Shown piece after piece: positions 55,501-64,000 of a stretch of 64,000 bases of DNA (positions within the stretch are counted from its first letter, which is position 1; each line of letters starts with the position of its first letter). The notes under the pieces were generated by a model. It saw nothing but the letters and a program-made list of their open reading frames with translations, was not told where the DNA came from and searched no databases. Both the position numbers and the translations under genes were made by a program. This stretch comes from Diplodia intermedia (lineage: Eukaryota; Ascomycota; Dothideomycetes; Botryosphaeriales; Botryosphaeriaceae): NCBI GenBank assembly GCA_021495925.1, contig JAKEKT010000016.1, forward strand, positions 310,001 to 374,000, in the 5' to 3' direction.

Positions 55501-57689
55501 CAAGCCTTGATCACTGACTGGGTTTTGAAGTCGAGATCGTCTTGGTCTGGAGACGATGGTTCCGAGCACTCCTTCATTCAAGCTGCATGGTACCCTCTCC
55601 GGCAGGCATCGCGGGGGCTGTCCTCGGAAGCCTTTTACAACGCGCGGGCCTACGCTACCACCATTTCTGAGTTGATTGAGATGCATGGCTGGCCAGGCAA
55701 GGAAACCGCAAACATGGAAAACCACTTGAAAGAGATCCGAAGGAGTGAAGGCAAGTACAGCCTAATACGATGAAAATCAAATATCCTGCTGACTTTAGGC
55801 AGATACACTACTAGTTGCAGCGTTCCTCTACGGCTACAGCACCCCGCTAGCATCCCATGGCTCCGCGTCCCGCATGTGCAATGAGCTCATCGCGCAACTG
55901 ACAGGCCACAACATATCTCAAGATGGCCAAGGAGGTACGCTCACGCAAAGAAAGTTATCCGAAAGATACCAATATTGATGTTCAATCGCAGGGCTGAAGC
56001 AGCTTGTCCTACTCAATGTCATCGTTGCTAACCAAGATGGCATCACTGACACTATCGCGAAGCAGCGGCTCATCTTCTTCGTCAAACACTTGACCGAATG
56101 GCTGGACCTTCGGGACGATGAGGCTCTCCCTCTGCCAGTCAGGGCCGAAGTTTACCGCTCTTTCTCATTGCTGCTCCCACTCATGAAGGACATCTACGGA
56201 GAGCACTGGGAAGATATTATCAACTCCCTGATTGCCTTCTGGACGACAGCTGGCCGCTTCAAAGACCAAGGCCTTGGATACGAAGAGGCCGTTCCGTGCA
56301 TACATGCATCGCTCAAGCTTTACTCGACGCTGAAGGTGCTTCACGCCGACGAGGACCCGAACGAAGATCTGGTCGAAATATGGAAATACTCGCAGCCGCA
56401 AATCTCGAAGGCGCTTATTGAGCTGCTGAAGCAATCTGAAGGTTTGGATGACTACAATCATCAGCCTCTCAAGATCGTCAACGAGGTTCTCTCGCGGCAG
56501 ATCAGTTCCATCTCCGTCGCTCAACTAGAGAACACGGAAGACCTCTTCCCGCTCCTGGTCACTGAGTCCAGCTCAGTGCAACAAGCGGCATTTGACATCC
56601 TACACAAGCAAATACCAGCTGCACAGGAGGACATTTCCATCAATGCTGCGCTTGAGAAGACGACGGCGCAGTTGCCTGACGAGCTGCTTTCGCTCGTGCT
56701 TGAGGCTCCTTCCAAAGATATCATTGGAAGTTGGGACTTCAGTAGGGCGATGCCGCTCGGCCTTCGCGGGTACCTCTTCAGCTGGTTGCTCATATTCGAC
56801 CACTTCACCAACTCGGTAAGCAATACCGTCTCAAGGCCTGGCATCGCATCACTAACAGCATCTCTAGTCATACAAGGTCAAGACGGACTACATTGAGCAC
56901 CTGCAAAAGGAAGGTCATGTGCCGCAGCTGCTCGACTTCCTGGCCGAGTTCCTGGGCCACACGAAGGGCAAGCCCGTCGACATTTCCAAGTTCGACCTCT
57001 CGCGCTACGACCCACACGCAACGGACACCCCTCTCGCTGACGCCCGCTACCTCGCCGCGCATCTCTATTTCCTCACGCTGCAGCATCTGCCCTCGCTCTC
57101 CAAGTCTTGGTGGATCGACTGCAAGTCGCGGCAGACGGTGCTGGCGGTCGAGAGCTGGACCGAACGCTTCGTGTCGCCACACATCGTGGCGGCGGCGTTG
57201 GCCGCCGTCAGCGAGTGGGCCAACAGTGCGGACAACGCGGCGTCGGACGAGGCGCTGACGGTGAAGGTCAACCAGCGCGGCAAGGAGATCACCGCCGGCT
57301 ACGAGGTCGACGAGCAGTTCATGACCATCGTCGTGCGGCTGCCCGCCAACTACCCGCTCGCGCCCGTCGTCGTCGAGGGCGTCAACCGCGTCGCCGTTTC
57401 GGAGCAGAAGTGGCAGGCTTGGCTGCGCAACTGCCAGGGCGTTGTCACGTTCTCGAACGGCAATCTGGTCGATGGTCTGATCTCGTGGCGGAGGAATGTC
57501 GTCGGCACGCTCAAGGGCCAGACCGAGTGCGCGATTTGCTATAGCATCATCAGCGCGGATAAGCAGCTGCCGAGCAAGAGGTGTTCGACCTGCAAAAACT
57601 TGTTCCACACGAGTTGCTTGTACAAGTGGTTCAAGAGCAGCAATGGAAGCAGCTGTCCGCTGTGCAGGAATCCGTTCAATTACGGCTAG
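52541..57689 (+). CDS. LTN1: E3 ubiquitin ligase listerin (ribosome quality control)
   Basis: Six exons, 52541-52822, 52885-53431, 53489-55750, 55803-55934, 55992-56815 and 56868-57689, give 1,622 residues; phases close throughout. The third intron uses a GC donor (AAG|GCAAGT). Ltn1 binds stalled 60S subunits with Rqc2 and ubiquitinates the trapped nascent chain. The N-terminus (LSYVSEPPDLSSISDANTVVAFKNLSKKDSTTKAKALEDL, here only named by position 36-76) is the conserved 60S-contact region. A long HEAT/ARM-like helical body follows. The C-terminal RWD-like part leads into a RING-CH-type domain at about 1,571-1,616: CAIC, CSTC, FHTSCLYKWF and CPLC. The length matches yeast Ltn1 (1,562) closely. 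Confidence 0.97.
55751..55802 (+). other. GC-AG intron of LTN1
   Basis: This 52-nt intron starts GCAAGT after exon end GAAG and ends TTTAGGCAG. The branch-like CTGAC lies 12 nt before the acceptor. Neither the GT two bases further on (GTACAG) nor the upstream TTTAG acceptor restores the listerin frame, whereas GC-AG splicing gives RRSEDTLLVAAFLYGY. Confidence 0.8.
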
Positions 57690-58147
57690 GATAGACTTGG
57701 TGCATGGGTACGGTGTTGGAAGTATGGAAGGTTAGCAGCAGATGTTGATGGAGTATATGGAGTGGATCTTGAGCACGTGGGTATGAAGTGCGGTGTAGAG
57801 ACCGAACTTTTCAAAAAAAAAAAAAGTTATACAGGCAGTCCAAGCCCTTGTATGCACCGGTTCGGAAATGGACCAGAGTCACTTGGCAAAGCACTTCTTC
57901 CTGCAAAGCAGTCACAAGTTCAGGATGAAACTCGGAAAGCTCATATAGTAGAAGTGATGAAATCCAGATAATCTCTGCTACAAGATGGCGAGATTTTGAA
58001 AAGAGGATTCTGGCCACTGCTCGACATCAAACTGGTCCATGCATTGCTGATCTCAGGACAAGCAAGATGAGGATGTATGAGTGTCGAAGAGCGCCATCTC
58101 AATCATGCCCACGGATATTGTGTCTGGTAGCATGGGGCCCAGCTCCG
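57690..58147. other. intergenic region between convergent genes
   Basis: A 458-bp spacer lies between the 3' ends of LTN1 and PPM1. It contains an A13 run near 57,813-57,826. No gene was found. Confidence 0.55.
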
Positions 58148-59348
58148 CTATTGGGGTTTTGTTTCCTGGGTCTCTAGTTGCTTCCAAGCGGTGCTGAACA
58201 AATCACCCTCGCCATCTCTCCAACCCCAAGCGACGCAGTAGTGTGCAGACAGAAGGTTCCACTCTTCCTCCTCGTCCAAGTCGCGAGCAGGGCTTCCTCC
58301 CTTGGAGTTTGGATCTGCTTTTTTGAGCCACTTTTCCCAAACGAACTTGACCTCGACAGCAGCCTGGCCGCTGGTAAAGCCATATCGTTTCAAGCGCTCG
58401 CGCTGGCGAAACAATGAAGAGTACTTTTTCAGCGTCTGCAGCACGATTCCGCGCCTCGATAGGTTCGAAATCATCATCTGGCCAAAAGCATCATCGGGCT
58501 CGATGGGCTCGTACAGGACGAGGGAGACTGGAGTTGGAGCCGGAATCCGACTGGAGACCAAGTTGGCAACGATACTGTCGGCGTCGTCCGGGGCCAGGTA
58601 GATAAGGCAGCATTCGGAGAGGATGAGGGTAGGGGTTGTGGGCGACAAGTTTGGCAACTCAGGGAGCGCCGTCGGCTCAGCGACGGAGGATGACAGTGCC
58701 AGAGAGCGAAGGTCGAGCGGGTGGATGTTGTAGATTGGTGAGTAGAGCGAGGTAAGGTCCTCGGAGATGTGAAGTTCAGCGGGATTGGGGAGGTGCGATG
58801 TGATAACAGAGAGAAGGGTGGGTGTGCGCTTGATGGCGGCAATCTTCTTCCTCGTGTTGGCGGGGAAATCGATTTCGTGGTAGATCAGAGGAACGGAGGC
58901 GCGCGTTGAAAGAGTCCGGAAGACGCGTGTGTCGCTCCCAGCACCCAGAGACACAACCTGCTTGGGTTGATCGGGCTTGGTATCAAGAAAATGGTCGACG
59001 AGCCGGTCAATGGCCACAGTGCGGACGTACGTGCCTGCGCGCGAGTTAGGGCGAGGAAACGGACGGACAAAGATGCTGATTACCCCTGTTGATGATGGGA
59101 AATCGGCTCTGCACCTCTTCCGTGACGAAGTCCTTGATGAATGGATCGCGGAGGAAGCCCGCGTCCACGGCGCTCACCCGGGAGCCCAGAGCATCGCCGT
59201 CGGTCTGCTGGACAATACTGTCTTGGGATTCGGCAGAGTTGGCGCCACGTCCTGCTGGGCCGTGTCGAGGGCCTCTGCCGCGTCCACGTGAGCCTCCGCG
59301 CCCCGATCTCAGCGAGTCGAGTAGATTGGGAATTTGCGGAGCGGACAT
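58148..59348 (-). CDS. PPM1: Leucine carboxyl methyltransferase 1 (PP2A methyltransferase)
   Basis: Two exons, 59084-59348 (ATG at 59348) and 58148-59034, give 383 residues. The enzyme methylates the C-terminal Leu of the PP2A catalytic subunit using S-adenosylmethionine. Family marks are DAGFLRDPFIKDFV, INRGTYVRTVAIDRLV across the exon junction, the SAM-binding loop VVSLGAGSDTRVFR (about 115-128), YHEIDFP, and LILSECCLIYLAPDDAD. The N-terminus is unusual: an RGG-like stretch SGRGGSRGRGRGPRHGPAGRG follows residue 14. The tail ends WGWRDGEGDLFSTAW with a short extension. It is divergent from RPB5. Confidence 0.96.
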
Positions 59349-59539
59349 TGCTTAGGTGGTGACGACGGCCTTGGCTGGAAGCGCGGGGACGGCAAGGCGG
59401 CGGCAGATCCAAAGGCGGTGAGGCGCCGGCCTAGCTTTGGCTTTCGATTTCTCTTTCCAACCCTTCCGGCGCGCATCACCACCGCCGCAACTCCCTCGCA
59501 CGCCCACACCCCCCGCCCCGCATCGCTCCTGCCAGAACC
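59349..59539. promoter_or_regulatory. shared PPM1/RPB5 promoter
   Basis: Only 191 bp separate the two divergent start codons. The half next to RPB5 is C-rich and TATA-less. Confidence 0.6.
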
Positions 59540-60329
59540 ATGGACGACGGCAGGAACACTGAGGCCGAGCGCGAGGCTTCCCGCCTCTGGCGCGCCTGGC
59601 GCACCGCCCACGAGATGGTCGCCGACAGGGTGTGCTCCACTCCGCCCGAGCTTGCCTCCTCCGCTAACATGCTGCCGCCCAGGGCTACGTTATCGCCGAG
59701 TCCGAGTACAAGCTCACCTTGGACGAGTTCCGCCAGCGCTTCGGTGACCAGACCGGCTACGTTGAGTATGCGCACCCGCCGCATCCTCCTCCGCCAAGGC
59801 AGCCAACTGACCTGACCGCAGTCGCAAGCAGCTCGCCTTCTCCGCCGGCCCCAGCGACGAGATGAAGCGCAAGCACTACAACCCCCGCAAGCCCACTGAC
59901 ACCATCGGCAACATCTGGATCGAGTTCAACGGCGACCAGAACATTGGTGTCAAGCAGCTGCGCAACTTCGGCCACACCCTCAACGAGAACCAGTTCAGCT
60001 CCGGCATCTTCATTACCGCCGTCCCCGTCACCGGCGCCGCCCAGAAGATCATTCCGTCCCTGCACCCGCTCATCATGGAGATCTTCATGGAGCAGGACCT
60101 CCTCGTCAACATCACCCACCACGAACTCGTCCCCAAGCACGTCCTGCTCAGCGCCGAGGAGAAGGCTGCACTTCTCAAGCGCTATCGTTTGAAGGAGAGC
60201 CAGCTTCCGCGTATCCAGCAGGGTGACCCCGTCTCCAGGTACCTGGGTCTGAGGAGAGGTCAGGTCGTGAAGATTATCAGGAAGTCGGAGACGGCGGGCA
60301 GATACGCAAGTTACAGATGGGTCATCTAA
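59540..60329 (+). CDS. RPB5: RNA polymerases I/II/III shared subunit RPABC1 (Rpb5)
   Basis: Three exons, 59540-59629, 59683-59765 and 59822-60329, give 226 residues (yeast 215). The N-terminal jaw domain starts EASRLWRAWRTAHEMVADRG and continues LTLDEFRQRFG. The C-terminal assembly domain has HELVPKHVLLSAEEKAALLK, SQLPRIQQGDPVSRYLGLRRGQVVKIIRKS (positions about 185-212) and the invariant end GRYASYRWVI. It sits in the lower jaw of all three nuclear polymerases. The first intron is GC-rich with GTGTGC/CCCAG ends; the second has GTATGC/CGCAG ends and a CTGAC branch point. Confidence 0.98.
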
Positions 60330-61571
60330 AGGAGCGGGCGTGTGACGCAGCGGTCGGTTCGTGAGCGCGACTGGCGTTTGGGGAGGGGCTGGTTCTCAAG
60401 ATTTTCTTTGTCTCTGAATACGCATCACACACTGGGTAAGGCTGGTGCACTGGAGTTTTTACGGGAAAGACTGGGCGAGCAGACCGCTGCCATTTCAAAA
60501 CCCATCGCCTGGGACATTGGCATAGATGGCGGTCCAGAGAGGACCATGAATTGACCTCGTAACCCCAGCAAAACAAAAAGCAGCGTTCTATACCAGACAT
60601 CTATCATTGCTTGCACTGCACATTGCTGTCCTTTGTGCTCCAATTCATTTCCTCATTTGTGTTCTCAAAGAAACATTGGCATTGGATGCTTTGAGATGAA
60701 GCGCCGATACACTCGGCTTTTTGTGGCGTTAATTATCATTTCGACTGCAAAGCTCCGGGTGGGTTTGATGCCAAGTGCTGATAAGCTATCAACCTCCATA
60801 AGATGTTAGGAAATGAAGATCCCGACAGCACAGGTTCAGGTCAGCAGCCGTATGGGCCAAGCGCGACACATTCTGCATTCGGCTGGCACTGAGAATGTTG
60901 TTCGCGAGGCAGCCGACATTTCGTGGAGTGCCACTCTCCCACGGATTGTATGTCGCAGATGAAAGAGGGAACTCGGATGCTCTCGCCCTGTCCACAGATG
61001 GTAAAGTTAGTCATGAGCTTCTAAAATTACGGTTAAAGACATGGGATGCCACTTGAACTGAACTCTACATCGAGTAGTCTGGATTGGGTTTAGAAATAGA
61101 CAACATGTGGAGCAGGGGAAGCATATGCTAGGCGCCTTGAGGCAGCCCTGACCAAAGGCCGGTGGTAGTAGCATTCGGCGAGCTTGGACTCCTCAATTCC
61201 GGGGCAAGTAGCACGGAATGGGTCCAGCGACGTAAATGGTACAGTCGCCGATGGAGAAGTTCAACCCCATCTACTTCGCACGGCAGCTGACTCCGTCTGC
61301 GGGCACATTTATCCGACAACCTAAGACCGTACCTATCTGTACCTGCATAGCGCAGCCGCCAGTGTCTTTTGTTCCGACTTCGGAATTTCGTTTCCCGAGG
61401 CAACGCCGACACGACGATGCCGGTGCCGGTGCCGCTCCCGGTGCCGCTGCGGCGTTGCGGTAGTCTGACGCCATGCGGGCGATCAATCAATGTTTCTTCT
61501 AAGCAACTCCAAGACACCAATCGCAACTGCATCCTATTCCAAACAAGCTCATTGTCTCCCTTGAATCAACA
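60330..61571. other. gene-free region with the PRX1 promoter
   Basis: A 1.24-kb spacer lies between RPB5 and the peroxiredoxin gene. It holds a CCGGTGCCGGTGCCGCTCCC direct repeat near 61,420-61,442 on the promoter side. No gene or RNA was recognised. Confidence 0.5.
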
Positions 61572-62534
61572 ATGGCTTCGTACCTTAGCCGTGCAGCTCC
61601 CCGCGCCTTCAACACTTCCCTCCGCGCCGCCGCCCGCCCGGCGCTGCGCTCCTCGATCAACGTCCAGCGCCCCGCCACTCCCCTCTTCCGCCGCTTCCTG
61701 TCGACCCCCGCCGAGCAGCCACGCCTGCGCCTGGGCTCTATCGGTACGGAATGTCTCATCTCCATATAACTGAAGGCAAGAGCCTGAGTGCTGACCGATC
61801 CATCTCCTTGCAGCGCCCAACTTTACGGCCAAGACGACGCAGGGCGAGATCGACTTCCACAAATGGATCGGTGACAGCTGGGCAATCCTTTTCTCGCACC
61901 CCGCAGACTTCACGCCCGTCTGCACTACGGAGCTGGGCGCCTTCGCTAAGCTCAAGCCCGAGTTCGAGAAGCGCAATGTCAAGATGATCGGGCTTGTAAG
62001 CAGCCGCCCCACGCTCGTTCATCAATGAACCCTTGTGCCATCCATGATTGCACAGTAACACGACAGTTGCTGACGGAAGCCTGCAACCAGAGTGCCGACG
62101 ACCTCAAGTCGCACGAGGACTGGGTCGGCGATATCAACGAGCTCAGCTCCACGCAGCTCAGCTTCCCCATCATCGCCGACGCCGACCGCAAGGTCTCCTT
62201 CCTCTACGACATGGTCACCGAGGACGACATGCGCGACATCGCCACCAAGGGCCTGCCCTTCACCATCCGCTCCGTCTTCGTTGTTGACCCGGCCAAGAAG
62301 ATTCGTCTGATGATGATCTACCCGGCCTCGACCGGCCGCAACAGCGCCGAGGTTCTGCGCGTCATCGACTCGCTGCAGCTGGGCGACAAGAAGGGTGTCG
62401 TCACCCCCATCGACTGGAACCAGGGTGAGGATGTCATCGTGCCACCCAGCGTCAGCACCGCCGATGCCAAGAAGAAGTTTGGTGAGGTCCGCGAGCTCAA
62501 GCCGTACCTGCGCTACACCAATGTTGGCAAATAA
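61572..62534 (+). CDS. PRX1: Mitochondrial 1-Cys peroxiredoxin (Prx1/Prx6 family)
   Basis: Three exons, 61572-61743, 61814-61995 and 62091-62534, give 265 residues (yeast Prx1 261). The first 45-50 residues form an Arg/Ala/Ser-rich presequence without acidic residues (ASYLSRAAPRAFNTSLRAAA), pointing to mitochondria. The peroxidatic cysteine is Cys94 in HPADFTPVCTTELG; it is the only cysteine in the protein, so this is a 1-Cys type that reduces peroxides with help from an external thiol. IVPPSVSTADAKKKFG and the end LKPYLRYTNVGK are typical of the Prx6-like C-terminal domain. The third exon start was chosen so that MIGLSADDLKSHEDW is restored. Confidence 0.96.
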
Positions 62535-62996
62535 ATGCAGGCAAGGCCACTCGAGGTAGACGAAAAGCGAAAGGAAACAAACAAAAGCCGAGAAATGTAT
62601 TACATGTAGAACCCTAATTCGAAAGGAAATGGAATGGAATGGATCTTCATCACCTGAGCAAGGCCTGTCGTGATCAAGCTCGATTTGAAAATGTCTGAAT
62701 TTCAGGTCCGCTAGACCATTGTCGTTCACTTCCCTTTTCTCCCCTCCGAGCGGGGCTTTCTTACACGTAAACGGTCTTATTTCAGCCCTTGCTGGGTGAC
62801 CTCCACCATCCAACCTGTAGCCTTGCTATCCAGCTGTCCGCTACCCCTTCCCGCAGATGTACCCTCTGCTTTGTGCAAAACTCGTTTCTGTATGATCCCT
62901 TGTCCCCTGGCAACTGTTCGTCGAAAAAGGTCCCTGTCCGCCCGTCCCTAGGCATCGTCCGATCGTAAATGTGGAGCATTGTAACCGCTGGGGGGA
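62535..62996. other. intergenic region between convergent genes
   Basis: A 462-bp spacer lies between the 3' ends of PRX1 and the LSM12-like gene. It contains a GGAAATGGAATGGAATGGA short repeat near 62,622-62,643. No gene was found. Confidence 0.55.
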
Positions 62997-64000
62997 TCAG
63001 CCACCCTTGCGCGGTGGGATGGGCGTGGCGACTCCGGGCCTGTTTGCTCCTCCACTTTTCTTTTTCGCCAGATAACCCTCCATGATCCGCTTGATGTGGT
63101 CGATGTTGCGCTCCTTGCCCTCGGCGGCCTTGAGGTCGTTGACAGTATAGGGTGGGCCGAGCAGGACGGCGTCGTTGATGATCATGGTGGTTCCATGCCA
63201 GCGCATGGGCAGCCTGTGACTGTTAGAAAATCAAGTGCAAGAATTGTAGCAACCTTTTCTTTATGGATGGGAGGGGGGCCGCAGAGCAGAGGGGAGATGA
63301 CGAAAAGGATGGAGAGCCTGTCGAGGCGGGCAAGCCCGGGGGTTGTGGGCTCGGACAGAGAGGGACAGTACGTACGTTCGGTTGAAGGCATCGTAAAGCT
63401 CCTGCACCTCTGGCGTCACTTCTCTGTTCCTGTGCTCCTCCTTCTCGAGCAGCTTGCGCACGGCCGCCTCCTCGCGCGCCTTCAGCGCGCCCAGGTCCAG
63501 GGAGGCAATCGTCGGAGCGACGCTGTCGAAGCTGTCCGCGCCACTGCCGTCCTGGCCGCCGCCGCTCGGCAAGACTTCGAACTTCTGGATGTTCGGAATC
63601 GACACGACGTGGAAGTTGCCCGGCTGGGTGGCTAGATTCGTCGACGGGTTCGGCGGGGTCGGGGCCGTGTTGACGGCGATGGCGTTCAGGACAGGGTCGG
63701 CGGCAAAGACGGTGCCCTCGAGCACATGGTTCGCAACGGTCGTCGTGATCTTGACTCTGTGTGGGGCTCCGGTGTGAGCCACGTCGTCACAGGGCGGGGG
63801 AGGGAGGAAGCAGAGCGCATCCTCGTGGGGAGGCCGCCGGCTCGAGGCTGGCTGCTTGTGATGCTGGGCCGACGCGCCGGAATGGCGTTCAACTTACCGC
63901 TTGCCTATGACCTTGAACAAGTGCGAGTCATTGAGGAGAGACTGGTCTCCGAGCTTAGGCGTTGCGACCTTCCCGGCAGAAGAGAGGCGCTTGCCGTCTG
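62997..64000 (-). CDS. LSM12: LSM12-like protein, 5' end outside the window
   Basis: Three exons are visible: 63898-64000 (continues beyond the edge), 63376-63756 and 62997-63213. The Lsm-like strand region spans the first junction (LFKVIGKR then VKITTTVANHVLEGTVFAAD). LNAIAVNTAPTPPNP and FHVVSIPNIQKFEVL follow. The anticodon-binding-like domain has LGALKAREEAAVRKLLEKEE, ELYDAFNRTLPMRWHGTTMI (junction restored), VLLGPPYTV and a Lys/Gly/Pro tail ending PPRKGG. Lsm12 proteins bind RNA and ataxin-2-type partners in the cytoplasm. The start codon and N-terminus are not in the window. Confidence 0.88.

Noticed and set aside
55751..55773. LTN1 exon reading straight on to the TGA at 55,771-55,773
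   Set aside because: Stopping there would lose the RING domain. The next exons continue the listerin sequence in frame after GC-AG splicing, so it is not a pseudogene.

Overview
The window is nuclear DNA of a filamentous ascomycete (Pezizomycotina). Its genes are cut by short introns with GTAAGT/GTRNGT donors, CTGAC or CTAAC-like branch points and YAG acceptors. Proteins look fungal: a Ras-2/RasB-type GTPase with a CVIL tail, a two-part ArAE_2 membrane protein, a fungal AAA ATPase with a long N-terminal region, and an NLP (NPP1) secreted protein. GC content is moderate to high. A dothideomycete is my guess; genus and species cannot be read from the sequence alone. I rebuilt splice structures by eye from reading frame, splice signals and family knowledge. 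Every multi-exon model below closes in frame. No rRNA or tRNA gene was found.

Left part (1-9,080): four minus-strand genes. They are a PIG3-like quinone oxidoreductase, an AT-hook protein of unknown role, an intact NLP gene and a Reb1/TTF-I-like Myb protein. Next comes an intergenic stretch carrying copy A of a small foldback repeat.

Middle-left (9,081-23,722): SEC18/NSF, a KxDL-domain protein, an unknown proline-rich protein divergent from a large ArAE_2 (BRE4-like) transporter, and a haloacid-dehalogenase-type hydrolase. Two long GC-rich gene-free stretches lie here (11.6-13.9 kb and 14.7-17.7 kb).

Middle (23,723-38,437): this part is gene-poor. It holds an arylamine N-acetyltransferase divergent from a short-chain acyl-CoA synthetase, with copy B of the foldback repeat between them, then a ras gene, then about 5.6 kb with no gene I can support.

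Right part (38,438-64,000): dense housekeeping genes in alternating orientation. They are an AAA ATPase, RPA190 (Pol I largest subunit), PRP3 (U4/U6 snRNP), RAD3/XPD (TFIIH helicase), LTN1 (ribosome quality control E3), PPM1 (PP2A methyltransferase), RPB5 (subunit shared by Pol I, II and III), a mitochondrial 1-Cys peroxiredoxin and an LSM12-like gene cut by the window edge. Three head-to-head pairs share promoters of 190-315 bp: RPA190/PRP3, RAD3/LTN1 and PPM1/RPB5.

The best candidates for something undescribed are the two-copy foldback repeat with terminal inverted repeats (8,521-8,706 and 27,606-27,796), the AT-hook gene with a distinctive C-terminal exon, a GC-AG intron in LTN1, and the 5.6-kb gene-free block. 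I saw no new multi-gene system such as a biosynthetic cluster, CRISPR array or phage-like island.
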